A DNA stretch of 64,000 bases from JBCDHN01 sp965224535 (GCA_965224535.1 CBDCZR010000019.1:1-64000), one strand, 5' to 3'; counted from the first letter of the stretch, positions 27,001 through 35,203 are shown. The notes: generated from the sequence alone by a model not told the origin. Program-made: numbers and translations.

Positions 27001-30000
27001 AGCCGCAAAATCCGCCTCGTCCACCTCAGCCAGGCGATGCAGCGCCGCGGTGCGCAGATCGTAGCCATTGCCCAGGCGAAACAGGGCCCGCATGTTTCCC
27101 ACCTGACGCCGGTTGTTGGCCGAACGCAGCAGTTGTTGGGCGATTTCCTCGGGATCCTGCGGGGAAAAGTCCGGCAAACCGGCGAGCGCGCGCCAGTGCT
27201 TGGGTTGCCGGTTTTGAGCCGGCGCGTCTCCACGGGCGACGCTTTGTTCCACCACCCTAACGAAGTGCCGCGCCGCCTCGGGACGCCGGTCTGCCTGCCA
27301 AAGCGCCTCGCCCATCAAAAATCCCAGTTCCACGGAAAGCGGGTGAGCTTCCAGGGCAGGCGCGGCAAATTGCACGGTCTGGTGGAACTCGCGCTTGTCT
27401 AACAATGCCACCAACGGCCCCGTCAGCAGGCTCTCGTTGCCGGCGGCCTGGCGGATCAATTCCGGCCACCAACGCTCGGGCTCAGCCGTCCGGCCGATTT
27501 CCAGCCACAGGGAAATGAGGCCGGAAAGCTGCGTGGGCTGCATCTGGTGCATAAGGCCTGCTTCCAGCAGGTCCAGCGCTTTTTCCGGCTGGCCCATGCT
27601 GCGGTAAACGCCGGCCAAACGGCCGCGCAGCGCGGCGTTGCCGGGATCCAGGCGCAGGGCGCGTTCCAGCAACTCCGCCCCTTTTTCAAAGCCGCTGTCC
27701 ACCGCCAAGTGCGCTTCCGCCAGCGCGCGGAGGGGCAAAACCCCACGTCCGGCCAGTTTTCGGCGCTGCTCCAGCTCGGCGATGACGTTGCCGTGGCGGT
27801 TGTGCTCTTGCGCGGCGCGCGCCCACTTTTTAACCCACTGCAGCTTCAGCTCCGGCGCCTCCGCATCCAGGTAAAGCCGGCGATACATGGCCTGCGCCTC
27901 TTCGTCGCGATCCGTTTGCAGGTAAAGCTGCGCCAGTTGATCGCGCACGTTGGTCCGGTCCGGAAACTTGGCGGCCATGCGCTCTAACATGCGCCCCGCG
28001 TCCTTCAATCGGCCCAGTTCGCGCAGCACCCGCACCTCCGTCACCCAGGGGTCCAAAAGGCCGGGAGCCAGTTCGCGCCAACGGCGAATCCACCCTAACG
28101 CGGCGCGAAAATCGCCCACCTGCTCGTAGGCGGCCACAATCTCCCGGATGGTGTTGGCGTTGCGCCCGCCGGGCAATTCCGCGATGCGTTCCAGCAGTTT
28201 CACCGCTTCCAGGTAACGCCGCCGCCGCTGGGCCAGGCGTACCCGCTGACGCAGGGCCAACAGCTCCTCCCGCTCCTCCAGTTCCGCCAAAACCGCGTCC
28301 GCCTGCGCGAATTGCCCGGTCTGGGTCAACAGCTCCGCCACCAGGCAAATCTGCGCTGGCGTGGGAGCCGGCAACGCGCGAATTTCACCGATGGCCTCAA
28401 CCGCGCGCCCGGCCCTGGCATACACCGCACGCGCCTTGCCGATGGTGTCCACCAGATCCCGCACGTTTTCCACCTGCGCCATGCGTTTGCCCATCCAGCT
28501 CACCGCCTGGTCGTACCTTTCCAGCTTCAGCGCCACCTCAATCAGCTGATCCAGAAACGTGCGATCCGCGCCGTGTTTGGGCTCCGCCTCGGTCAGAACC
28601 TGAAATTCCAGGTCGAACTCCATCCGGCCGTGCAAGGCGCTGGCGATCCGCAACGTCGCCTCCACGGTTTGCGCGCGATTCGCCTCCGCCAGCCAGTAGT
28701 CCAGCGCCTCCTGCTTGCGGCCGTTGCGATACCAGAACGCCGCCTGAAAATCGTGCAAATCCACGGAATCCGGCAGTTTCCCGGCATAACCGGCCAACAG
28801 GCGGGCGGCATCCTCCGTCTCGTTGGCTTGTTCCAGCCACTGCACCACGCGCACCGCGGCAGTCTCCGGATTTGGGGAAACCTCAAAAAATGCGCCGAAC
28901 GCGGCATTGCGCGCTTCGCGGGCCTCCGGGCTGCGAATTTCGTGCTCCAGCTCGGCCAGCTGAAAATGCAGCTCCGCATCGCGCGGGGTGAGGTCCAACA
29001 AGCGCGTTAGCTGATCGCGCGCCTCTTGCGCTGCGCCTAACTCGCGCAAAAACCGCACGAAATGGCGTCGAATCTCCAAATCGCCCGGTGTTTTGCGCAA
29101 CAACTCCGCGAACACCTCGCGCGCCTGTTTTTCGTCCCCCAGCTTGGCCAATTGGCTGGCGCGTTTTCGCATCAAACCCGCGCGTCCGGGATTTTTCCGC
29201 GATTGTTCGGCTAACCAAGCGTCATAACCCGCGCGATCGGCCAAACGCAGAAACGCCCGCTCCACGCGGGCCAGAATCTCCTTCTCCAGCCACGAATCCG
29301 CGCCGGATTTGGCAAACGCCTCGGCGTAAACCTGCGTCCCTGCCGCCACGCGTTCCATGCTCACCAACAGCTCGCCCAACCGCATTTGCCGCTCCACGCG
29401 CTGGAACGCGTCCTTGGCCTTGGCCATGAAATCGCGCTGCCACTTCAGCGCTTGCTCTTCCAACCCGGAACGCGCCGCCAAATCGATCACGTCCTCCCAA
29501 ATCGCCGGGTCATCGGGCGCGGATTCCAGCAATTTCGTCCAAATCGCCAACGCCGCCTCAGAATCGCCGCGGTCCAGCAGCAACGACCCGCGCGCTCGGT
29601 CGATTTCCGCGCGCAACTCCGCATTTTCCACGAATTCGTGCGCCTTTTCCAGGTCCGCCAGAGCCTCGGCCGCGTTTCGCTCCGCGATGTGGATTTCGGC
29701 GCGCTCCCAAAAAATTCGCGCATTGTCAGGCTCCAGCCGCACCGCATGCTCCAGGGCGGCAAGCGCGGCCACAGCGTTGTTTTGGGTGAGATGGGCGCGG
29801 GCCAGCAAGCGATAGTCGCCGGCGCGCTGGTGGGTCTTCGCCTGTTCGGTCAGGAATCGCAGCAACCCCGCGCGGCTGTCCTCGGCAATCCAAGTGCGCA
29901 AAAACCGGTCGAAAATCGCGCCGGGATCCGGGCGTTGGATCAGCACCCGGTGGTAACGCAGCGCCTCCGCCGGAGGTTCCTGCGCGCCAACGCCGGCATG

Positions 30001-30048
30001 AGCCAGGATGACGGCAAAAACGAGGGAGGCGGCGCGCAACGCGTTCAT
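24034..30048 (-). CDS. Giant secreted tetratricopeptide-repeat protein
   Basis: 2004 residues from the ATG at 30048, which begins a signal peptide (MNALRAASLVFAVILAHAGV, cleavage near GAQ). Many TPR-like helical pairs follow, e.g. 'RAHLTQNNAVAALAALEHAV', 'RLEPDNARIFWERAEIHIAE', 'ALDYWLAEANRAQTVEATLR', 'DPGNAALRGRLAGVYRSMGQ'. The repeats thin out in the C-terminal half, which stays helical ('AERILRRGISDFEGEEREAD'). Such proteins occur in PVC bacteria as periplasmic or surface scaffolds; no enzyme domain is seen. It is transcribed leftward after the NACHT-WD40 gene with a 60-bp gap, so read-through is possible, but a functional link is not shown. Confidence 0.8.
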   Translation of the reverse strand: MNALRAASLVFAVILAHAGVGAQEPPAEALRYHRVLIQRPDPGAIFDRFLRTWIAEDSRAGLLRFLTEQAKTHQRAGDYRLLARAHLTQNNAVAALAALEHAVRLEPDNARIFWERAEIHIAERNAAEALADLEKAHEFVENAELRAEIDRARGSLLLDRGDSEAALAIWTKLLESAPDDPAIWEDVIDLAARSGLEEQALKWQRDFMAKAKDAFQRVERQMRLGELLVSMERVAAGTQVYAEAFAKSGADSWLEKEILARVERAFLRLADRAGYDAWLAEQSRKNPGRAGLMRKRASQLAKLGDEKQAREVFAELLRKTPGDLEIRRHFVRFLRELGAAQEARDQLTRLLDLTPRDAELHFQLAELEHEIRSPEAREARNAAFGAFFEVSPNPETAAVRVVQWLEQANETEDAARLLAGYAGKLPDSVDLHDFQAAFWYRNGRKQEALDYWLAEANRAQTVEATLRIASALHGRMEFDLEFQVLTEAEPKHGADRTFLDQLIEVALKLERYDQAVSWMGKRMAQVENVRDLVDTIGKARAVYARAGRAVEAIGEIRALPAPTPAQICLVAELLTQTGQFAQADAVLAELEEREELLALRQRVRLAQRRRRYLEAVKLLERIAELPGGRNANTIREIVAAYEQVGDFRAALGWIRRWRELAPGLLDPWVTEVRVLRELGRLKDAGRMLERMAAKFPDRTNVRDQLAQLYLQTDRDEEAQAMYRRLYLDAEAPELKLQWVKKWARAAQEHNRHGNVIAELEQRRKLAGRGVLPLRALAEAHLAVDSGFEKGAELLERALRLDPGNAALRGRLAGVYRSMGQPEKALDLLEAGLMHQMQPTQLSGLISLWLEIGRTAEPERWWPELIRQAAGNESLLTGPLVALLDKREFHQTVQFAAPALEAHPLSVELGFLMGEALWQADRRPEAARHFVRVVEQSVARGDAPAQNRQPKHWRALAGLPDFSPQDPEEIAQQLLRSANNRRQVGNMRALFRLGNGYDLRTAALHRLAEVDEADFAAEDGALAARIRELQGDARWLVDLARGFPGWSKWQPLSAYAAEHPDSLPLHAGLVVRTAARTGEVLLPAYRRAYEILKEPRPGLALIAALQVANETERNRTLWLVNALAEIPVDQLNDVETLKMALWLFEDLESSAEPASRQLLEKTLGRLYRNVVGENGAGGEKFVEIAEDLSSDNVLLPRWEAEALLRAERIADANLPNHTAVRDYVDKLLPRLVEIDLELARRAFWKVCDLVKAEIAAGSWHHRFFNGYTIASDFLYRTLDECESFEGVTLALRLMAEDSRSEICSSFGYRFRLAEPIRESYDDGGGDKNLPASLHLTLTKLEKAREGLPVAYLSSACYYWMRMLDKRARYLALEWVDREAEGERYPELARELGMCLRRIAARYPVEQPNLDVHISQPNAWQRHYAEICADPTLTYSQRMQAVWSVYLWAKHQTGPELTLAAANLTAEALQNDATFTSGLMEDLLYAFTRLPDGEEWNAVAQKLIAGWEQQCNRGFLPQNGTFDFDPVKNTVVSMLGVYLRAGTPEQIAGFLADNAPKLAAESRVFAQLVRFGAHREAAEFFARHWRALPESLEFDVYFDTRLEAAIPEFLPKIAAEDLRYLAAIQLNSTPDRTLSNPLPLADSIENDRLSELARRFADVDFAQPAMRERALFLLADCSGAWPFLVEELRAAYDPGQVESAIRARRSSTAMKDELRLSGAYLAQMARSGQAQPLLDAIDAIEHLPNASNGYKQSAVAALGECFYQAATECWAQFEDDDAAWKACADVYQRLVMLPDSLHDSKFGVFPSAQIVHHAVAGKSAELEAWREPPGSGARMKTQESFRKNPNVYTTVRHLLAKGPPMDLERRLRLFEAIAADSWYRAAYSRPEGVIYHVHNWGLLSTEEILTNAKRLAKTHVRNHPEFARSLANFVASHDARLAERILRRGISDFEGEEREADWLRIRLAEFLRENERIGEMREVLEFLDRRDPDDQVKRRGRELLEPIKRR

Positions 30049-30108
30049 GGGGCCTAAGACGTAGGCCAAAATTTCGGCAAAGTCACGGAAATCGCCGGAG
30101 TGGCCTGG

Positions 30109-33100
30109 TTACGCCGGCACGTCCGGCATCTCAAAGCGCCAGGTTTTCGCGTCATCGTCCCAACTGCGCCAATTGATGAAGCGCCATGCGCCCTCGCTGG
30201 CGTGGAGGATTTCAGTGCGAGCGCCGTTCACCGAGGCCCAGTCGCCGTCCGGGCCGTGGAAGTAGGTGGCAACCTCCGTGCCGCTCTGCGGGTCCCAGAT
30301 TTTCAGGGTCCCGTCGCCCGAAGCCGAGGCCAGCAGGGTGCCCTCCCGGTTCCAGGCGCAGGCAAGGACCGCCTCGCCGTGGCCCTGGCAGGTGGCCCGG
30401 CAGGCCCCGCTCTGCGGGTCCCAGATTTTCAGGGTCCGATCGTCTGAAGCCGAGGCCAGCAGGGTGCCCTCCCGGTTCCAGGCGCAGGCACGGACCGAAT
30501 CGCCGTGGCCCTGGCAGGTGGCCCGGCAGGCCCCGCTCTGCGGGTCCCAGATTTTCAGGGTCCGATCGCGCGAAGCCGAGGCCAGCAGGGTGCCCTCCCG
30601 GTTCCAGGCGCAGGCAAGGACCGCCTCGCCGTGGCCCTGGCAGGTGGCCCGGCAGGCCCCGCTCTGCGGGTCCCAGATTTTCAGGGTCCCGTCGCCCGAA
30701 GCCGAGGCCAGCAGGGTGCCCTCCCGGTTCCAGGCGCAGGCGGCGACCGCGGCGCCGTGGCCCTGGCAGGTGGCCCGGCAGGCCCCGCTCTGCGGGTCCC
30801 AGATTTTCAGGGTCCCGTCGCCCGAAGCCGAGGCCAGCAGGGTGCCCTCCCGGTTCCAGGCGCAGGCAAGGACCGCCTCGCCGTGGCCCTGGCAGGTGGC
30901 CCGGCAGGCCCCGCTCTGCGGGTCCCAGATTTTCAGGGTCCCGTCGCGCGAAGCCGAGGCCAGCAGGGTGCCCTCCCGGTTCCAGGCGCAGGCGGCGACC
31001 GCGGCGCCGTGGCCCTGGCAGGTGGCCCGGCAGGCCCCGCTCTGCGGGTCCCAGATTTTCAGGGTCCGATCGTCTGAAGCCGAGGCCAGCAGGGTGCCCT
31101 CCCGGTTCCAGGCGCAGGCGGCGACCCAATCGCCGTGGCCCTGGCAGGTGGCCCGGCAGGCCCCGCTCTGCGGGTCCCAGATTTTCAGGGTCCGATCGTT
31201 TGAAGCCGAGGCCAGCAGGGTGCCCTCCCGGTTCCAGGCGCAGGCGGCGACCGCCTCGCCGTGGCCCTGGCAGGTGGCCCGGCAGGCCCCGCTCTGCGGG
31301 TCCCAGATTTTCAGGGTCCGATCGTCTGAAGCCGAGGCCAGCAGGGTGCCCTCCCGGTTCCAGGCGCAGGCACGGACCGAAGCGCCGTGGCCCTGGCAGG
31401 TGGCCCGGCAGGCCCCGCTCTGCGGGTCCCAGATTTTCAGGGTCCCGTCGCCTGAAGCCGAGGCCAGCAGGGTGCCCTCCCGGTTCCAGGCGCAGGCAAC
31501 GACCCAAGCGCCGTGGCCCTGGCAGGTGGCCCGGCAGGCCCCGCTCTGCGGGTCCCAGATTTTCAGGGTCCGATCGTCTGAAGCCGAGGCCAGCAGGGTG
31601 CCCTCCCGGTTCCAGGCGCAGGCAACGACCGAAGCGCCGTGGCCCTGGCAGGTGGCCCGGCAGGCCCCGCTCTGCGGGTCCCAGATTTTCAGGGTCCGAT
31701 CGTTTGAAGCCGAGGCCAGCAGGGTGCCCTCCCGGTTCCAGGCGCAGGCAACGACCGCCTCGCCGTGGCCCTGGCAGGTGGCCCGGCAGGCCCCGCTCTG
31801 CGGGTCCCAGATTTTCAGGGTCCGATCGTTTGAAGCCGAGGCCAGCAGGGTGCCCTCCCGGTTCCAGGCGCAGGCAAGGACCGCCTCGCCGTGGCCCTGG
31901 CAGGTGGCCCGGCAGGCCCCGCTCTGCGGGTCCCAGATTTTCAGGGTCCGATCGTCTGAAGCCGAGGCCAGCAGGGTGCCCTCCCGGTTCCAGGCGCAGG
32001 CACGGACCGAATCGCCGTGGCCCTGGCAGGTGGCCCGGCAGGCCCCGCTCTGCGGGTCCCAGATTTTCAGGGTCCCGTCGTTTGAAGCCGAGGCCAGCAG
32101 GGTGCCCTCCCGGTTCCAGGCGCAGGCACGGACCCAAGCGCCGTGGCCCTGGCAGGTGGCCCGGCAGGCCCCGCTCTGCGGGTCCCAGATTTTCAGGGTC
32201 CGATCGTCTGAAGCCGAGGCCAGCAGGGTGCCCTCCCGGTTCCAGGCGCAGGCGGCGACCGAATCGCCGTGGCCCCAAACCGCCTCCGCGGAGAGAGAAG
32301 GGCTTCCCGAAGGGAAGCCTTCCCCTTCTCTCTCCGCGGATGGGCGGATTTGGGGCGGATGCTTTTCCGGTGAGGGGACCTCATTTTTCATCCACCGCAC
32401 CCCGTACCAATTTGCCCCGGAATCGCGGAGCCCCTTGACCTTACAGCGCCGCCACGCGCTTCCCGCCAGTTCGGCGTCTTGCACCACGGCACTGGTGGCG
32501 TCCACGTCAATAAATTCCGTACGCCAACACCGCGCCCCGGTTAAATTCGCTCCACGCAGGTCCACCCACTCCAGCCGCATCTGGGTGAGGTCCGCGCCGC
32601 GCAAATCCGCGCCCGACAGCGGAAAACGCGCCCCTTCGCTTCCCGAGAAGGGGAATTCCCGCAAATCTTCACCCGGCAGACAGACCTGCTGCGGCGCAGG
32701 TTCGGGATAGCCCGCTTCCCGGGCCCGCAACCAGGCTCGAAACGCCAGCAAACTTGCCTGAGGCCGGTGCGTCTCCATCAACGCGTTCCAGGCGTGGAAC
32801 CACGCTGTTTGCTCCGGCGCCTCCTCCGCGGCCCGAGCCACCAGTTGGCCAAAGAAGTCGATGGTTTCCCGGCTTACGTTAGGTAGGTTCCAAACCTCCG
32901 GACGGCCCTCCTCCAGGGCCCTGAACAGCAACCTGGCCAGGAAATACTCCTGCAAAGAGGTGTGAGCAAAGCGGAACTCGTCCTTGCTGTCGTCCGGACG
33001 CAAAATGAACGTGGCCGTACGCATGTCCTGGTAGAGCACGTGCCGCTTGTCCTTCTGGTACTGGTTGTCGATGGCGGCGTGACTGACCAGAAACTCGCGC

Positions 33101-34005
33101 AGCCACTTTTCAACGCGTTGCCATTTCCAGGTTTGGCTTCCGCTCTTCCACAGGGCAGCGGCGATCTCTTCCATCAGCTCCTTTTTGTCCAACTCGGTCA
33201 GGAAGTGCTTGCCCTCGTCGCGGCCCAGCCATTCCTCGACGATGGAGTCGTAGAGATCCACGCTGCGCACGGATTTGCCCTCGGTTTGGCGTTTTTCCAG
33301 CCAGGCGCACCGATTGGTAATGAGCTTGAGCAGGTAGGGCCGCTGCGCCAGTTCTTCCAGGTTGTGGACCTTTTGGATAGTGGCGAAAAATCGCGCCGCG
33401 CGCTCCCCGCCCAGAACCGCACGGAGGTAGTTTTGGATTTGCTCTTGGGTGAAAGGCAGCATGATGGAGGAGGCGTAGTCCTTGGCCTCCACCCGGGTGC
33501 GCTGATAGACCAGCAGCGCGTTCATTTGTTTGTCTAACGTGGGGAAAAAGTGGGAGCGGCAACTGATGATGAGGTGGCCTCGTTGCGGTGCGGCGTCTTC
33601 TCGCTCAATCGGCAGAACGCGTTGCAATTCGCGAATGAACGAGCCGGCCTGATCCGGGCTGAGGTGGACGATTTTTTCGTCCAGACCGTCGAAGATGATG
33701 AGCGCGTTCTCCTCGCGCACGAGCCGCAGAATTTCTTTCACGGTCACAGGAGATTCGCCGAAATCGTCCAAAGTGCGTCCGATCACGTCGTTGATGATTT
33801 CATCGCGTGTGGGGACCGCGGATTTGGCGGTGTCAAAGTGGAAGCGCTTGAGATCGAAGAAAATGGGTAACGGCGCACTGGGATCGGATTTGCGCAACTC
33901 CAGCAAATGGAGGGTCAAAGCGGCGAGGAGGGTGGTTTTTCCGGTGCCGTACTCGCCCAGGACGGCGCAATAGGGGGTGGTGTCCTCATCCGCGAGCCAC
34001 TTCAT
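30109..34005 (-). CDS. STAND-type NTPase: NACHT, pentapeptide repeats and 16 WD40 repeats (NLR-like immune receptor)
   Basis: 1298 residues from the ATG at 34005, which has GGAGG five bases upstream and overlaps the end of the TIR gene. The NACHT core starts at once: Walker A 'GEYGTGKTT' (17-25), Walker B 'LIIFDGLDE' (102-110), and 'GHLIISCRSHFF' as sensor. A winged-helix/helical region leads to 'FRFAHTSLQEYFLARLLFRA', typical of NACHT C-terminal parts. Pentapeptide repeats follow (about 465-560: 'SGADLRGADLTQMRLEWVDL', 'RGANLTGA'), then sixteen 42-residue WD40 units (about 577-1248) and a divergent cap. STAND proteins with a TIR effector and WD40 sensor are known anti-phage immune receptors. 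A GTG at 34017 is an alternative start; an ancestral TIR-NACHT-WD40 fusion split by one base is also possible. Confidence 0.9.
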   Translation of the reverse strand: MKWLADEDTTPYCAVLGEYGTGKTTLLAALTLHLLELRKSDPSAPLPIFFDLKRFHFDTAKSAVPTRDEIINDVIGRTLDDFGESPVTVKEILRLVREENALIIFDGLDEKIVHLSPDQAGSFIRELQRVLPIEREDAAPQRGHLIISCRSHFFPTLDKQMNALLVYQRTRVEAKDYASSIMLPFTQEQIQNYLRAVLGGERAARFFATIQKVHNLEELAQRPYLLKLITNRCAWLEKRQTEGKSVRSVDLYDSIVEEWLGRDEGKHFLTELDKKELMEEIAAALWKSGSQTWKWQRVEKWLREFLVSHAAIDNQYQKDKRHVLYQDMRTATFILRPDDSKDEFRFAHTSLQEYFLARLLFRALEEGRPEVWNLPNVSRETIDFFGQLVARAAEEAPEQTAWFHAWNALMETHRPQASLLAFRAWLRAREAGYPEPAPQQVCLPGEDLREFPFSGSEGARFPLSGADLRGADLTQMRLEWVDLRGANLTGARCWRTEFIDVDATSAVVQDAELAGSAWRRCKVKGLRDSGANWYGVRWMKNEVPSPEKHPPQIRPSAEREGEGFPSGSPSLSAEAVWGHGDSVAACAWNREGTLLASASDDRTLKIWDPQSGACRATCQGHGAWVRACAWNREGTLLASASNDGTLKIWDPQSGACRATCQGHGDSVRACAWNREGTLLASASDDRTLKIWDPQSGACRATCQGHGEAVLACAWNREGTLLASASNDRTLKIWDPQSGACRATCQGHGEAVVACAWNREGTLLASASNDRTLKIWDPQSGACRATCQGHGASVVACAWNREGTLLASASDDRTLKIWDPQSGACRATCQGHGAWVVACAWNREGTLLASASGDGTLKIWDPQSGACRATCQGHGASVRACAWNREGTLLASASDDRTLKIWDPQSGACRATCQGHGEAVAACAWNREGTLLASASNDRTLKIWDPQSGACRATCQGHGDWVAACAWNREGTLLASASDDRTLKIWDPQSGACRATCQGHGAAVAACAWNREGTLLASASRDGTLKIWDPQSGACRATCQGHGEAVLACAWNREGTLLASASGDGTLKIWDPQSGACRATCQGHGAAVAACAWNREGTLLASASGDGTLKIWDPQSGACRATCQGHGEAVLACAWNREGTLLASASRDRTLKIWDPQSGACRATCQGHGDSVRACAWNREGTLLASASDDRTLKIWDPQSGACRATCQGHGEAVLACAWNREGTLLASASGDGTLKIWDPQSGTEVATYFHGPDGDWASVNGARTEILHASEGAWRFINWRSWDDDAKTWRFEMPDVPA
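30259..32274 (-). repeat. Sixteen near-identical 126-bp WD40-coding units
   Basis: Each unit codes for GHGxxVxACAWN, REGTLLASASxDxTLKIWDP, QSGACRATCQ. The units are identical in DNA except at a few codons. Varying positions are the residues after GHG (Asp/Glu/Ala and Ser/Ala/Trp), after the following Val (Ala/Val/Leu/Arg), after ASAS (Asp/Asn/Gly/Arg) and after the next Asp (Arg/Gly). Only the last unit diverges at its end ('SGTEVATYF'). Sixteen blades would suit two eight-bladed, or two seven-bladed plus extra, propellers. Confidence 0.95.
32273..32355. repeat. 83-bp inverted repeat inside the NACHT-WD40 gene
   Basis: TCCGCGGAGAGAGAAGGG (from 32285) and its exact reverse complement (ending 32340) form an 18-bp stem; inside it CTTCCC-GAA-GGGAAG makes a second stem. 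Outside, CCCCAAACCGCC and GGGCGGATTTGGGG extend the pairing with minor gaps. It lies exactly at the boundary between the pentapeptide region and the first WD40 unit and encodes a polar linker ('IRPSAEREGEGF', 'PSGSPSLSAEAVWG'). Confidence 0.9.
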
Positions 34006-35203
34006 GAGGGCCTCCACAGCCGTCCGTGCCGCGCTTTTGCAAGTCTGGTAGGGCGCGCTCGTTAGTCACCTCGTTAGGTGTCACCAACGCTGCATTAAAC
34101 CGGGCTCGTAGTAGCTCGGGAAACTCTGTTGCAATGGCGGCAAGGCGGCTGGCTTCCTCCAGCCGTTTTCGGGGATCGGCTTTTTCGCGCTTGGCAATTT
34201 TTTCGGCGAGTTTTTGCCCCTCGTGGATGCGCTTGTCGATGTGCTTGGCCAACTGCTCGGCAAAACGTTCGGCCTGGTTGCGCCCGCACTGGTTGTACCA
34301 ATGGAGGCGCTCGCCGCCGTCTTCCTGCAGCAAGGTGACCATTTTTTCAGCGATCGTGGCGACTTTGGGCTCGGTGCGGTCAGCGAAGTTGATTTTCGAG
34401 ATGCCGGGCAAAAAACACGGCTTATCGGGATGCGGCCCGACAAAACGCGGCGCTTCGTGCTCCCAGATGAAGTCGCTTTCCAGGTAATCGGGGCTCACCA
34501 GCAGCAGCCCAAAGTGGCAGAGGTTGATTTGCTCGATGATGATCTTCGATTTCTGCTTTTTATTGCCGGACAAGACGCGGGCGTCGCGCCAGAAATTGAA
34601 GCGAAACACGCTGAAATCGCGCAAATGACGCTCCAAATCGTCGATCAGCTTGTTCATGTAGCGCTTGTTGGCGCGAGCATAAGAGACAAACACGTTAAAA
34701 ATGGGGTGTTCCCGCCCCATGTCGGCGAATTGCTCGATGAAAGGAGGTTGGAAGTTAGGCGCCATCAGATCGGCAACTCCCTCGACGGAGAAACGCTCCG
34801 CGGAAGCGGCGATGCGGGCCAATTGGGCGATTTTGGGGTCTGGGCCGGTAAACCAGACGATGCGCTTGGCGGGGTCGCCCTTACCGGTGTCGCATTCGAA
34901 TTTAACCGGCGTCTCGCCCTTGTCGTCGTCAACCAAGGTCGCGGCGATTTTGTTGACGGCCTCGCGCAGCTTGCGGAAGTTCGAGTTGGCCTTGGATGTG
35001 TCCATCCCATGGAAAGCGGTTTCGTAACACAGCGCAAGGGAGGCCGTAGCGCGGGGCGACCCCTTGAAAAGCGGGATGAGGTCTTCGAGCCGCTCCTTGG
35101 GTTTGCCGGCCAAGGCTCGCAACACCGGGGCCAGGGCGTCCGGCAGGTCTTCTTCGGAAAGCTCGTGAGCTTTGGGTGATTTGGGAGGGGAGGTTGTTTT
35201 CAT
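33986..35203 (-). CDS. TIR-domain protein, partner of the NACHT-WD40 protein
   Basis: 405 residues. An N-terminal ~165-residue helical region of unknown type ('EEDLPDALAPVLRALAGKPK', 'SNFRKLREAVNKIAATLVDD') precedes a TIR domain at about 168-290: box 1 'IFNVFVSYARANKRYMNKLI', the 'DARVLSGNKKQKSKIIIEQI' segment, and 'LLLVSPDYLESDFIWEHEAP' with Glu248/Glu250 as candidates for the NAD-hydrolysing Glu. TIR domains in bacterial immunity cleave NAD+ or make cyclic ADP-ribose signals. The C-terminal ~100 residues are helical and lysine/arginine-rich. Its last 20 bp overlap the start of the NACHT gene, and the downstream frame continues the natural sequence ('SAARTAVEALMKWLADED') after a one-base shift, so the pair may function as a split or fused receptor. 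Confidence 0.85.
   Translation of the reverse strand: MKTTSPPKSPKAHELSEEDLPDALAPVLRALAGKPKERLEDLIPLFKGSPRATASLALCYETAFHGMDTSKANSNFRKLREAVNKIAATLVDDDKGETPVKFECDTGKGDPAKRIVWFTGPDPKIAQLARIAASAERFSVEGVADLMAPNFQPPFIEQFADMGREHPIFNVFVSYARANKRYMNKLIDDLERHLRDFSVFRFNFWRDARVLSGNKKQKSKIIIEQINLCHFGLLLVSPDYLESDFIWEHEAPRFVGPHPDKPCFLPGISKINFADRTEPKVATIAEKMVTLLQEDGGERLHWYNQCGRNQAERFAEQLAKHIDKRIHEGQKLAEKIAKREKADPRKRLEEASRLAAIATEFPELLRARFNAALVTPNEVTNERALPDLQKRGTDGCGGPHEVARG

Noticed and set aside
30259..32274. CRISPR-like regular repeats
   Set aside because: The 126-bp units are contiguous with no unique spacers, and translate into WD40 repeats.
30186..32710. Very long plus-strand frames (750 and 814 codons) and a second minus-strand frame (688 codons) across the WD40 array
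   Set aside because: They arise because the 126-bp repeat is a multiple of three and lacks stops in several frames. The WD40 frame has recognised domains on both sides, the others do not.
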